Assembly (NCBI GenBank): GCA_947623455.1
Contig: OX392527.1
Location: 9,730,001 to 9,794,000 of the forward strand
Reading direction: 5' to 3'
DNA: 64,000 nt
From: Mimachlamys varia
Taxonomy: Eukaryota; Mollusca; Bivalvia; Pectinida; Pectinidae
The notes beneath the pieces are model-generated. The model saw only the letters and a list, made by a program, of their open reading frames with translations, made no database searches and was not told the DNA's origin. Of the stretch, positions 22,691 through 35,554 are shown piece by piece. The position numbers and the translations under genes were made by a program. The stretch's first letter is position 1, and each line of letters starts with the position of its first letter.

Positions 22691-25415
22691 ATTATCTATG
22701 TGAGGTGTGTTGGTGGGTTATCTATGTGAGGTGTGTTGGTGGGTTATCTATGTGAGGTGTGTTGGTGGGTTATCTATGTGAGGTGTGTTGGTGGGTTATC
22801 TATGTGAGGTGTGTTGGTGGGTTATCTCTGTGAGGTGTGTTGGTGGGTTATCTATGTGAGGTGTGTTGGTTGGTTATCTATGTGAGGTGTGTTGGTGAGT
22901 TATCTCTGTGAGGTGTGTTGGTGGGTTATCTATGTGAGATGTGTTGGTGGGTTATCTATGTGAGGTGTGTTGGTGGGTTATCTATGTGAGGTGTGTTGGT
23001 GGGTTATCTATGTGAGGTGTGTTGGTGAGTTATCTATGTGAGGTGTGTTGGTGGGTTATCTATGTGAGATGTGTTGGTGGGTTATCTATGTGAGGTGTGT
23101 TGGTGGGTTATCTATGTGAGGTGTGTTGGTGGGTTATCTATGTGAGGTGTGTTGGTGAGTTATCTATGTGAGGTGTGTTGGTGGGTTATCTATGTGAGAT
23201 GTGTTGGTGGGTTATCTCTGTGAGGTGTGTTGGTGGGTTATCTATGTGAGGTGTGTTGGTGGGTTATCTATGTGAGATGTGTTGGTGGGTTATCTATGTG
23301 AGGTGTGTTGGTGGGTTATCTATGTGAGGTGTGTTGGTGGGTTATCTATGTGAGATGTGTTGGTGGGTTATCTATGTGAGATGTGTTGGTGGGTTATCTA
23401 TGTGAGGTGTGTTGGTGGGTTATCTATGTGAGGTGTGTTGGTGGGTTATCTATGTGAGATGTGTTGGTGGGTTATCTATGTGAGGTGTGTTGGTGAGTTA
23501 TCTATGTGAGGTGTGTTGGTGGGTTATCTCTGTGAGGTGTGTTGGTTGGTTATCTATGTGAGGTGTGTTGGTAGGTTATCTATGTGAGGTGTGTTGGTCG
23601 GTTAATTACTGTGTGGTAATCATTGATTATCTCTGTGACATGTGTTGGTGGGTTATCTATGTGAGGTGTGTTGGTGGGTTATCTATGTGAGGTACGTGTT
23701 GGTGGGTTATCTATGTGAGGTGTGTTGGTGGGTTATCTATGTGAGGTGTGTTGGTGGGTTATCTATGTTAGGTGTGTTGGTGGGTTATCTATGTGAGATG
23801 TGTTGGTGTGTTATCTATGTGACATGTGTTGGTGGGTTATCTATGTGAGGTGTGTTGGTGGGTTATCTATGTGAGGTGTGTTGGTGGGTTATCTCTGTGA
23901 GGTGTGTTGGTGGGTTATCTATGTGAGGTGTGTTGGTGGGTTATCTATGTGAGGTGTGTTGGTGGGTTATCTATGTGAGGTACGTGTTGGTGGGTTATCT
24001 ATGTGAGGTGTGTTGATGGGTTATCTCTTTGAGGTGTGTTGGTGGGTTATCTATGTAAGGTGTGTTGGGGGGTTATCTATGTGAGGTGTGTTGGTGGGTG
24101 ATCTATGTGAGGTGTGATGGTGGGTTATCTATGTAAGGTGTGATGGTGGGTTATCTATGTGAGGTGTGTTGGTGGGTTATCTATGTGAGATGTGTTGGTG
24201 GGTTATCTATGTGAGATGTGTTGGTGGGTTATCTATGTGACATGTGTTGGTGGGTTATCTATGTGAGGTGTGTTGGTGGGTTATCTCTGTGAGGTGTGTT
24301 GGTGGGTTATCTATGTAAGGTGTGATTTGGTCGGTTATCTATGTGAGGTGTGTTGGTGGGTTATCTCTGTGATGTGTGTTAGTGGGTTATCTATGTGAGG
24401 TACGTGTGTTGGTGGGTTATCTATGTGAGGTGTGTTGGTGGGTTATCTATGTGATGTGTGTTGGTCGGTTATCTATGTAAGGTGTGATGGTGGGTTATCT
24501 ATGTGAGGTGTGTTGGTGGGTTATCTCTGTGATGTGTGTTGGTGGGTTATCTATGTGAGGTACGTGTGTTGGTGGGTTATCTATGTGAGGTGTGTTGGTG
24601 GGTTATCTATGTGAGGTGTGTTGGTGGGTTATCTCTGTGATGTGTGTTGGTGGGTTATCTATGTGAGGTACGTGTGTTGGTGGGTTATCTACGTGAAGTG
24701 TGTTGGTGGGTTATCTATGTGAGGTGTGTTGGTGGGTTATCTATGTGAGGTGTGATGGTGGGTTATCTATGTGAGGTGTGTTGGTGGGTTATCTATGTGA
24801 GATGTGTTGGTGGGTTATCTATTTGAGGTGTGTTGGTGGGTTATCTATGTGAGGTGTGTTGGTGGGTTATCTCTGTGAGGTGTGTTGGGGGGTTATCTAT
24901 GTGACATGTGTTGGTGGGTTATCTATGTGAGGTGTGATGGTGGGTTAGCTATGTGAGGTGTGTTGGTGAGTTATCTATGTGAGGTGTGTTGGTGGGTTAT
25001 CTATGTGAGGTGTGTTGTTGTGTTATCTATGTGAGGTGTGTTGGTGTGTTATCTATGTGAGGTGTGTTGGTGGGTTATCTATGTGACATGTGATGGTGGG
25101 TTATCTATGTGAGGTGTGTTGGTGGGTTATCTATGTGATGTGTGTTGGTCGGTTATCTATGTAAGGTGTGATGGTAGGTTATCTATGTGAGGTTTGTTGG
25201 TGGGTTATCTATGTGAGGTGTGTTGGCGGGTTATCTCTGTGAGGTGTGTTGGTTGGTTATCTCTGTGAGGTGTGTTGGTGGGTTATCTCTGTGAGGTGTG
25301 TTGGTTGGTTATCTATGTGAGGTGTGTTGGCGGGTTATCTATGTGAGGTGTGTTGGTGGGTTATCTACGTGAGGTGTGTTGGTGGGTTATCTATGTGAGG
25401 TGTGTTGTGGGGTTA
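22691..25415. repeat. 26-bp minisatellite, left block
   Basis: About 105 units of 26 bp with core GTTATCTATGTGAGGTGTGT + TGGTGG. Point variants include TCTCTG, GAGATG, GACATG, GTAAGG and GATGG; some units carry an extra ACGTG. The sequence GTGTGGTAATC, which marks the left edge at about 22676, recurs inside the array at about 23611 and near the far end at about 29143, so array edges or founder units are preserved within it. Confidence 0.97.
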
Positions 25416-26562
25416 TTATACCCCCCCGCAACGAAGTTAGGGGGGGTATACTGGAATCAGCTTGTCTGTCCGTCTGTCTGTCTGTCCGTCTGTCTGTCTG
25501 TCCGTCTGTCCGTAGAAAAATGTTGTCCGGACAACTCCTCCTAAACTACTGGATCGATTTCAATAAAACTTGGCAGTATTGTTGGGGACCATGTGTAGAT
25601 GTGCATGCAGGGTTTCGTTTGTCAAAATTTTGGTTGCCATGGTAACCAGGTCACTATACACAGGTTTCCATAATAAAATGTTGTCCGGACAACTCCTCCT
25701 AAACTACTCGATCGATTTCAATAAAACTTGGCAGTATTGTTGGGGACCATGTGTAGATGTGCATGCAGGGTTTTGTTTGTCAAAATTTTGGTTGCCATGG
25801 TAACCAGGTCACTATACACAGGTTTCCATAATAAAATGTTGTCCGGACAACTCCTCCTAAACTACTGGATCGATTTCAATAAAACTTGGCAGTATTGTTG
25901 GGGACCATGTGTAGATGTGCATGCAGAGTTTCGTTTGTCAAAATTTTGGTTGCCATGGTAACCAGGTCACTATACACAGGTTTCCGTAATAACGTGTTGT
26001 CCGGACAACTTCCTATAAACCACTGGATCGAGTTTAATGAAACTTGGCAGTATTGTTGGGGACCATGTGTAGATGTGCATGCAGAGTTTTGTTTGTCAAA
26101 ATTTTGGTTGCCATGGTAACCAGGTCACTATACACAGGTTTCCATTATAATGTGTTGTCCGGACAACTCCTCCTAAACTACTGGATCAATTTCAGTGAAA
26201 CTTGGCAGTATTGTTGGGGACCATGTATAGATTTGCATACAGGGTTACGTTTGTCAAAATTTTGGTTGCCATGGTAATGAGGTTACTATACACAGGTTTC
26301 CGTAATAACATGATGTCTGGACAACTTCTTCTAAACTACTGGGTCATTTTCAATGAAACTTCGCAGTAAGTAATGTTGAGGATTACTATACACAGGTTAA
26401 AATTTGTCCGTTCGGCTTTTAAAATTCTGCTGACTGTTGACATTATATAATGCATGTTATATACAACTTGTACTACATCATGTTTTTTTCAAAAACATTG
26501 TCAGACACCTCTAATAAGAGGTAGCGGGGGGGTATTAGTCAGCCATCGGCTTACAGTTCTAG
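25416..26562 (+). mobile_element. Pearl/HINE-like non-autonomous Helitron-type element inserted in the 26-bp array
   Basis: 1147 bp. The 5' end is a hairpin with 11-bp perfect arms, TATACCCCCCC and GGGGGGGTATA, followed by a TCTGTCTG-type microsatellite; the centre has five 158-bp tandem units; the 3' end has a short AGCC-ATC-GGCT hairpin, seven bases, then CTAG. Removing it rejoins GGGGTTA with TTTATGTGAGG, a junction present intact in neighbouring array units (near 27155), so the insertion made no target duplication and fell at A|T (or T|T, one-base ambiguity). Bivalve pearl (CvA-type) and HINE elements are described with such a central core of about 160-bp repeats. It encodes no protein. 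Confidence 0.8.
25521..26312 (+). repeat. 158-bp tandem core, five units plus a partial
   Basis: Units start near 25521, 25679, 25837, 25995 and 26153, with a degenerate sixth at 26311. Each opens with the palindrome GTTGTCCGGACAAC and contains GGGGACCATGTGTAGATGTG and TTGGTTGCCATGGTAAC. Units at the right are more diverged. Short overlapping open frames of 77 codons recur every 158 bp and are by-products. Confidence 0.95.
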
Positions 26563-29185
26563 TTTATGTGAGGTGTGTTGGTTGGTTATCACTGTGAGGT
26601 GTATTGGTGGGTTATCTAGGTGAGGTGTGTTGGCGGGTTATCTATGTGAGGTGTGTTGGTGGGTTATCTATGTGAGGTGTGTTGGCGGGTTATCTATGTG
26701 AGGTGTGATGGTGGGTTATTTATGTGAGGTGTGTTGGTTGGTTATCACTGTGAGGTGTATTGGTGGGTTATCTATGTGAGGTGTGTTGGCGGGTTATCTA
26801 TGTGAGGTTTGTTGGTGGGTTATTTATGTGAGGTGTGTTGGTGGGTTATCTATGTGAGGTCTGTTGGTGGGTTATCTATGTGAGGTGTGTTGGTGGGTTA
26901 TCTATGTGAGGTGTGTTGTTGTGTTATCTATGTGATGTGTGTTGGTGGGTTATCTATGTGAGATGTGTTGGTGTGTTATCTATGTGAGGTGTGTTGGTGG
27001 GTTATCTATGTGAGGTGTGTTGGTGGGTTATCTATGTGAGGTGTGTTGGTGGGTTATCTATGTGAGGTGTGTTGGTGGGTTATCTATGTGAGGTGTGTTG
27101 GTGGGTTATCTATGTGAGGTGTGTTGTTGTGTTATCTATGTGAGGTGTGTTGTGGGGTTATTTATGTAAGGTGTGTTGGTGGGTTATCTATGTGAGGTGT
27201 GTTGTGGGGTTATTTATGTGACATGTGTTGGTGGGTTATCACTGTGAGGTGTATTGGTGGGTTATCTATGTGAGGTGTGTTGGTGGGTTATCCATTTGAG
27301 GTGTGTTGGTGGGTTATCTATGTGAAGTGTGTTGGTGGGTTATCTACGTGAGGTGTGTTGGTGGGTTATCTATGTGAGGTGTGTTGATGGGTTATCTATG
27401 TGAGGTGTGATGGTGGGTTATCTACGTGAAGTGTGTTGGTGGGTTATCTATGTGAGGTGTGATGGTGGGTTTTCTATGTGAGGTGTGTTGGTGGGTTATC
27501 TATGTGAGGTGTGATGGTTGGTTATCTATGTGAGGTGTGTTGGTTGGTTATCACTGTGAGGTGTATTGGTGGGTTATCTATGTGAGGTGTGTTGGCGGGT
27601 TATCTATGTGAGGTGTGTTGGTGGGTTATTTATGTGAGGTGTGTTGGTGGGTTATCTATGTGAGGTCTGTTGGTGGGTTATCTATGTGAGATGTGTTTTG
27701 GGGTTATTTATGTAAGGTGTGTTGGTGGGTTATCTATGTGAGGTGTGTTGTGGGGTTATTTATGTGACATGTGTTGGTGGGTTATCACTGTGAGGTGTAT
27801 TGGTGGGTTATCTATGTGAGGTGTGTTGGTGGGTTATCCATTTGAGGTGTGTTGGTGGGTTATCTATGTGAAGTGTGTTGGTGGGTTATCTACGTGAGGT
27901 GTGTTGGTGGGTTATCTATGTGAGGTGTGTTGGTGGGTTATCTATGTGAGGTGTGTTGGTGGGTTATCTACGTGAAGTGTGTTGGTGGGTTATCTATGTG
28001 AGGTGTGATGGTGGGTTATCTATGTGAGGTGTGTTGGTGGGTTATCTATGTGAGGTGTGATGGTGGGTTATCTACATGAAGTGTGTTGGTGGGTTATCTA
28101 TGTGAGGTGTGATGGTTGGTTATCTATGTGAGGTGTGTTGGTGGGTTATCTATGTAAGGTGTGATGGTGGGTTATCTATGTGAGGTGTGTTGGTGGGTTA
28201 TCTATGTGAGGTGTGTTGGTGGGTTATCTATGTGAGATGTGTTGGTGGGTTATCTATGTGAGGTGTGTTGGTGGGTTATCTATGTGAGATGTGTTGGTGG
28301 GTTATCTATGTGAGATGTGTTGGTGGGTTATCTATGTGAGGTGTGTTGGTGGGTTATCTATGTGAGGTGTGTTGGTGGGTTATCACTGTGAGGTGTGTTG
28401 GTGGGTTATCACTGTGAGGTGTGTTGGTGGGTTATCTATGTGAGGTGTGTTGGTGGGTTATCTATGTGAGGTGTGTTGGTGGGTTATCACTGTGAGGTGT
28501 GTTGGTGGGTTATCACTGTGAGGTGTGTTGGTGGGTTATCTATGTGAGGTGTGTTGGTGGGTTATCTATGTGAGGTGTGTTGGTGGGTTATCACTGTGAG
28601 GTGTGTTGGTGGGTTATTTATGTGAGGTGTGTTGGTGGGTTATCACTGTGAGGTGTGTTGGTGGGTTATCTATGTGAGGTGTGTTGGTGGGTTATCTATG
28701 TGAGGTGTGTTGGTTGGTTATCTATGTGAGATGTGTTGGTGGGTTATCTATGTGAGGTGTGTTGGTGGGTTATCTATGTGAGATGTGTTGGTTGGTTATC
28801 TATGTGACATGTGTTGGTGGGTTATCTATGTAAGGTGTGTTGGTGGGTTATCTATGTGAGATGTGTTGGTGGGTTATCTATGTGAGGTGTGATGGTGGGT
28901 TATCTATGTGAGGTGTGTTGGGGGGTTATATATGTGAGATGTGTTGGTGGGTTATCTCTGTGAGGTGTGTTGGTGAGTTATCTATGTGAGGTGTCATGGT
29001 GGGTTATCTATGTGAGGTGTGTTGGGGGGTTATATATGTGAGATGTGTTGGTGGGTTATCTATGTGAGGTGTGTTGGTGGGTTATCTATGTGAGGTGTGT
29101 TGGGGGGTTATATATGTGAGGTGTGTTGGTGGGTTAATTAGGTGTGGTAATCATTGATTATCTTTGTGAGGTGTGTTGGCAGGCC
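26563..29185. repeat. 26-bp minisatellite, right block with higher-order duplication
   Basis: Continuation of the same 26-bp monomer after the inserted element, about 100 units. A run of distinctive variants at 27151-27365 is repeated at 27697-27911, an offset of 546 bp or exactly 21 units. Units with ATCACTGTGAGG and GTATTGG occur only in this block. Confidence 0.97.
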
Positions 29186-29689
29186 TAGGCTCAGAGATAT
29201 AGTAAGTAACAGCTGTTTGTAAAGTGAGTGAACATGCTTTTAATGTGAATTGATATGGTGTGATATATGATTAGAGTAGGGTGGATGTAGCAGCTGTGTT
29301 TATATGTATACAACACTTTTATAACATTATGTTCTGGTATTCATCTGTAGTTAAGAACAAAATTAACATAAATGTTGATATAAGTTCATTGTTGGTATAA
29401 AGATCTTAATGATATCAGTGTTTTCAAGTGTATTGCATATTTCTATTTTTTTGATATAGAGATGCAATTTGTTCAGTAAAATTTGTACATAGTTTCAAAT
29501 AATTTTTGTTTTGGATATTTAGTATATATATATATATATACCAAGAGAAAATGTTTTTAGCTACATTTATGTACAAATCTACAGCCAGGCTGTTTATCAC
29601 AGCCTTCATCTTTTGTTACTACTACAACATATTCAAAATGGAGAAATAAATAAGTGCTATTGGTATTTCTTGTTAGTGAAGTGATGGAG
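29186..29689. other. Unique intron sequence
   Basis: Non-repetitive AT-rich intron sequence with a short (TA)n run at about 29524-29540. No exon signals. Confidence 0.6.
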
Positions 29690-31075
29690 AAAAGTGACAT
29701 TTATATAGGATAAAAAGTAGAATCTGACTAGATTTGATAAAGTATTTACATTTATACAGGGTAAACAGTAAAATCTGACTGTAGATTTGATAAAGTATTT
29801 ACATTTATATAGGATAAACAGTAGAATCTGACTGTAGATTTGATAAAGTATTTACATTTATACAGGGTAAACAGTAGAATCTGACTGTAGATTTGATAAA
29901 GTATTTACATTTATACAGGGTAAACAGTAGAATCTGACTGTAGATTTGATAAAGTATTTACATTTATACAGGGTAAACAGTAGAATCTGACTGTAGATTT
30001 GATAAAGTATTTACATGTATACAGGGTAAACAGTAGAATCTGACTGTAGATTTGATAAAGTATTTACATTTATACAGGGTAAACAGTAGAATCTGACTGT
30101 AGATTTGATAAAGTATTTACATTTATACAGGGTAAACGGTAGAATCTGACTGTAGATTTGATAAAGTATTTACATTTATACAGGGTAAACAGTAGAATCT
30201 GACTGTAGATTTGATAAAGTATTTACATTTATACAGGGTAAACGGTAGAATCTGACTGTAGATTTGATAAAGTATTTACATTTATACAGGGTAAACGGTA
30301 GAATCTGACTGTAGATTTGATAAAGTATTTACATTTATATAGGATAAACAGTAGAATCTGACTGTAGATTTGATAAAGTATTTACATTTATACAGGGTAA
30401 ACAGTAGAATCTGACTGTAGATTTGATAAAGTATTTACATTTATACAGGGTAAACAGTAGAATCTGACTGTAGATTTGATAAAGTATTTACATTTATACA
30501 GGGTAAACAGTAGAATCTGACTGTAGATTTGATAAAGTATTTACATTTATATAGGGTAAACAGTAGAATCTGACTGTAGATTTGATAAATTATTTACATT
30601 TATACAGGGTTAACAGTAGAATCTAACTGTAGATTTGATAAAGTATTTACATTTATACAGGGTTAACAGTAGAATCTGACTGTAGATTTGATAAAATATT
30701 TACATTTATACAGGGTAAACAATAGAATCTGACTGTAGATTTGATAAAATATTTACATTTATATAGGGTAAACAGTAGAATCTGACTGTAGATTTGATAA
30801 AGTATTTACATTTATACAGGGTAAACAGTAGAATCTGACTGTAGATTTGATAAAGTATTTACATTTATACAGGGTTAAAAGTAAAATCTGACTGTAGATT
30901 TGATAAAGTATTTACATTTATACAGGGTTAACAGTAGAATCTGACTGTAGATTTGATAAAGTATTTACATTTATACAGGGTAAGTAGTAGAAGCTGACTG
31001 TAGATTTGATAAAGTATTTACATTTATACAGGGTAAACGGTAGAATCTGACTGTAGATTTGATAAAAGTATACTC
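29690..31075. repeat. 53-bp minisatellite
   Basis: About 26 units containing GTAGATTTGATAAAGTATTT, ACATTTATACAGGGTAAACA and GTAGAATCTGACT. Units are very similar; variants are mainly ATAGGATAAACA, GGTTAACA and AAACGGTAG. Confidence 0.95.
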
Positions 31076-31689
31076 ACACACTAATGAGTATAACAGTTTA
31101 ATAGAGTATGATTAGTGTTGATGAGTAATGTAAGTTATCATGTTAGGGCTGAACCCAACACTTCTCTGAATAAGCACTAATAGCAGGCAAAGTACTGATA
31201 GCTCTAATGAAGTAATCTGGTGGTAGTGGAGGGGGTGTTACGGTATCAGCTAGCTATCAGGTGAACACTTAGTGTAGTACTTTCTATGTACCCCCATCAC
31301 CTATGTAGATTGCCTTTTCCACTTTAGCCTAATATGCAATGTTGTTTTGCTTCTATGTATTATAAAACTTGACTTTTTATTAGTTTGGTGAGTTTTTGGC
31401 TAGGAGCTTGAGAACATTTCTAATGTGTCTATCTTCAGGATCTCATAAGTCAAGTTAATACAATATTAGTCTAGGTACATGTATGTATTTGTTGATCCAG
31501 GAAAGATGATATTGCCGGAACTCAACAGCAAAGGCTAGTATCATCTTTACTGGGTCCGTATACATGTACGTAAATACCAATGTGAACCTACAAAAAGTAC
31601 AGAATTGGAACATACAAAATCTGTTTTCATATCTAATGGTTTTGACCAAAGTTTCATAATCTGTTTGCTTGAAAGTAATATTGGTAACT
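31076..31689. other. Unique intron sequence with a hairpin
   Basis: Intronic, non-repetitive. Contains the imperfect inverted repeat at 31474-31572 listed separately. No exon signals. Confidence 0.5.
31474..31572. repeat. Imperfect hairpin of about 100 bp
   Basis: GATCCAGGAAAGATGATA on the left pairs with TATCATCTTTACTGGGTC on the right with two mismatches, and GTACATGTAT/ATACATGTAC extends the outer stem. Loop about 20-25 nt. It may be a short MITE relic or a structured intronic RNA; arm length is within the range of a microRNA precursor, but there is no other support for that. Confidence 0.45.
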
Positions 31690-33850
31690 TATTTCACCCA
31701 TTAGAGAACAGACAAGGGTGGTGTTATATTGATAACTTATTTCACTCATTAGAGAGCAGACAAGGTGGTGTTAAGTTGATAACTTATTTCACCCATTAGA
31801 GAACAGACAGGGGTGGTGTTCAGTTGATAACTTATTTCACTCATTAGAGAACAGACAGGGGTGGTGTTATATTGATAACTTATTTCACCCATTAGAGAGC
31901 AGACAGGGGTGGTGTTATATTGATAACTTATTTCACCCATTAGAGAACAGACAGGGGTGGTGTTATATTGATAACTTATTTCACCCATTAGAGAACAAAT
32001 AGGGGTGGTGTTATATTGATAACTTATTTCACTCATTAGAGAACAGACAAGGGTAGTGTTCAGTTTGATAACTTATTTCACCCATTAGAGAACAGACAGG
32101 GGTGGTGTTATATTGATAACTTATTTCACCCATTAGAGAACAGACAAGGGTGGTGTTATATTGATAACTTACTTCACCCATTAGAGGACAGACAGGGGTG
32201 GTGTTATATTGATGACTTATTTCACCCATTAGAGAACAGGCAAGGATGGTGTTATATTGATAACTTACTTCACTCATTAGAGAACAGACAAGGGTGGTGT
32301 TAAGTTGATAACTTATTTCACCCATTAGAGAACAGACAAGGGTGGTGTTAAGTTGATAACTTATTTCACTCATTTGAGAGCAGACAAGGGTGGTGTTATA
32401 TTGATAACTTATTTCACTCATTAGAGAGCAGACAAGGTGGTGTTAAGTTGATAACTTATTTCACCCATTAGAGAACAGACAGGGGTGGTGTTATATTGAT
32501 AACTTATTTCACCCATTAGAGAGCAGACAGAGGTGGTGTTATATTGATAACTTATTTCACTCATTAGAGAGCAGACAGGGGTGGTGTTAAGTTGATAACT
32601 TATTTCACCCGTTAGAGAACAGACAAGGTGGTGTTATATTGATAACTTATTTCACTCATTAGAGAACAGACATGGGTAGTGTTCAGTTTGATAACTTATT
32701 TCACCCATTAGAGAACAGACAGGGGTGGTGTTATATTGATAACTTATTTCACCCATTAGAGAACAGACAGGGGTGGTGTTATATTGATAACTTATTTCAC
32801 CCATTAGAGAACAGACAAGGGTGGTGTTATATTGATAACTTACTTCACCCATTAGAGAACAGACAGGGGTGGTGTTATATTGATAACTTATTTCACCCAT
32901 TAGAGAACAGACAAGGGTGAAGTTATATTGATAACTTACTTCACCTATTAGAGAACAGACAGGGGTGGTGTTATATTGATAACTTATTTCACCCATTAGA
33001 GAACAGACAAGGGTGGTGTTAAGTTGATAACTTATTTCACCCATTAGAGAACAGACAAGGGTGGTGTTAAGTTGATAACTTATTTCACCCATTAGAGAAC
33101 AGACAAGGGTGGTGTTAAGTTGATAACTTATTTCACCCATTAGAGAACAGACAGGGGTGGTGTTAAGTTGATAACTTATTTCACTCATTAGAGAACAGAC
33201 AGGGGTGGTGTTATATTGATAACTTATTTCACCCATTAGAGAGCAGACAGGGGTGGTGTTATATTGATAACTTATTTCACTCATTAGAGAGCAGACAAGG
33301 TGGTGTTAAGTTGATAACTTATTTCACCTGTTAGAGAACAGACAAGGTGGTGTTATATTGATAACTTATTTCACCCATTAGAGAACAAACAGGGGTGGTG
33401 TTATATTGATAACTTATTTCACCCATTAGAGAACAGACAAGGGTAGTGTTCAGTTTGATAACTTATTTCACCCATTAGAAAACAGACAAGGGTGGTCTTA
33501 TATTGATAATTTACTTCACCCATTAGAGAACAGACAGGGGTGGTGTTATATTGATAACTTATTTCACCCATTAGAGAACAGACAAGGGTGGTGTTATATT
33601 GATAACTTACTTCACCCATTAGAGAACAGACAGGGGTGGTGTTATATTGATAACTTATTTCACCCATTAGAGAACAGACAAGGGTGGTGTTATATTGATA
33701 ACTTACTTCACCCATTAGAGAACAGACAGGGGTGGTGTTATATTGATAACTTATTTCACTCATTAGAGAACAGACAAGGGTGGTGTTAAGTTGATAACTT
33801 ATTTCACCCATTAGAGAACAGACAAGGAAGGGTAGTCTTCAGTTTGATAA
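31690..33850. repeat. 48-bp minisatellite
   Basis: About 45 units containing GGTGGTGTTATATTGATAAC and TTATTTCACCCATTAGAGAA + CAGACA. Alternating variants TTATATTG / TTAAGTTG / TTCAGTTTG and CCCATTAG / CTCATTAG. A block of several variant units near 31720-32100 reappears in similar order near 32400-32760, indicating segmental copying. The 48-bp period keeps minus frames open, which is not coding. Confidence 0.95.
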
Positions 33851-34264
33851 GTGAACTTTTGTTTTCTTTTTTTAACAACCATTATCCCTGCTTTTGAAAT
33901 ATTTTGTTTAATCTTAATTTAGAAAATCACTGTTTGCTGCAAATGTTAAGTACAAGTACTGAAAAGATAATTGAAATTTGAACATTTGATATTTGAAAAT
34001 AGAAAAAAAGGATGAATAAATTATACAGGGGAAATAAAATAAATTATACAGGGAAAATGACTCTAATGTAAAGGCTATAGGCTGTTAAGTGCCTTGGTAT
34101 ATGATTAATTTTATAGGGGAAGTAACTCTCATGTAAAGGTGGAGACTGTAAAATACAAGATTAATTATACAGGGGAAGTTACTCTAATGTACAGGGGAAG
34201 TAACTCCATGTCAGAAAAACTAATTTTGGCTGTTTCATCTTCCTATAATTACCCAAGTCATATA
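33851..34264. other. Unique intron sequence with short degenerate repeats
   Basis: From about 34020 to 34210 there are about five irregular copies of ATTATACAGGGGAA / GTAACTCTAATGTA. Otherwise unique. Confidence 0.6.
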
Positions 34265-34745
34265 TAGTTATAGATAAAGTTACATTACCATATACACAAG
34301 TTCTGTCTGTATGTAAATATGATATAGTTACATTACCATATACACAAGTTCTGTCTGTTTGTAAATATGATATAGTTACATTATCATATACACAAGTTCT
34401 GTCTGTTTGTAAATCTGATATAGTTACATTATCATATACACAAGTTCTGTCTGTATGTAAATCTGATATAGTTACATTACCATATACACAGGTTCTGATA
34501 TAGTTACATTACCATATACACAAGTTGAATGTGTCTGTATGTAAATCTGATATGGTTACATTACCATATACACAAGTTGTGTCTGTATGTAAATATGATA
34601 TAGTTACATTATCATATACACAAGTTCTGTCTGTATGTAAATCTGATATAGTTACATTATCGTATACACAGGTTCTGTCTGTATGTAAATCTGATATACA
34701 TATAGTTACATTACCATATACACTGGTTTTGTCGGTATGTTTCAG
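34265..34745. repeat. 48-bp minisatellite, about ten units
   Basis: Units contain GATATAGTTACATTACCATA, TACACAAGTTCTGTCTG and TATGTAAATCT. The monomer is unrelated to the 48-bp monomer of the previous array. Several units have small deletions or insertions. Confidence 0.92.
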
Positions 34746-35554
34746 CAATATAAAGCTTACTAATCATACAGATTGATATATGATATATATTCTCTGTGGA
34801 GAACTCCCAGTACAGGGGGGCATTACTTATAGATGACTGTATACATCAGCCTTAGAAAGCAGCTATCGCACGGCCAACAGATCTGGGGTCACTAACAACT
34901 TATAAGGACAAATAAAAAAAACATGTGCTTTTAGGATTCGCCTGACCCTAACAACTTATAAGGACAAACAAAAAAAAGATGAGCTTTTAGGATTCGCCTG
35001 ACCCTACATTTCGACTGCCTACTCAATATCATTCTCTTTTTTTCTTTGATTTTTTTCTGGATTTTTCCGGAATTAGTTTAGATTTTAGAAACACACAAGT
35101 TCATCCCAGCGGTAGAGGAAATGGTTCATGCTAGTCAAGCACTTGTGTGACCTTCATTACAAAACACTTCGCTCCATATAGTATATATTGACATTGTATG
35201 CCCTATTGCAAACATAAAGAAATTTGTAAAAGCGGATAACAGGGCGGACATTTCAAGATATATTCGAAGAGCATATTTCCCATGAACCGCAGGGATTTTT
35301 ATGGGGTTTGATCCCATGAAAACAACGAAGTGTGACCCTAGTAAGAATCTTCACCCAGATCTCGGAAACGGAGACATTTGATATTTAGGATAACCTAACA
35401 TCTAATTCTGCTAAAAGTATAGGTTTTCTAATTTCAAATGATACCCTGCAAAAATAGGTAAAATAAAAAATTAAAAAAAATTTCTACCCACGGACTCTAC
35501 CAAATTCTCAACTTGTCCCTAAACACCAATATTTTTTTTTTATTTTGCCTAACA
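34746..35554. other. Interval with a 65-bp duplication between fragments of the 51-bp array
   Basis: A stretch CGGCCAACAGATCTGGGGTC at about 34871 matches the 51-bp monomer that begins in earnest at 35555, so this interval may be material inserted near the edge of that array. At about 34891-35007 a 65-bp unit (ACAACTTATAAGGACAAA...TTTTAGGATTCGCCTGACCC) occurs twice. No coding region was recognised. Confidence 0.55.

Noticed and set aside
25570..26277. Four overlapping 77-codon frames
   Set aside because: They recur every 158 bp because they sit in the tandem core of the transposable element; not genes.
22691..29185. CRISPR array
   Set aside because: Units are contiguous 26-bp repeats with no unique spacers, and the surrounding genes are eukaryotic and spliced.
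35100..35320. Second tRNA-like or SINE-like segment (GGGGTTTGATCCCATG)
   Set aside because: A B-box-like block is present but no A-box lies at the right distance; the match is probably the local palindrome.
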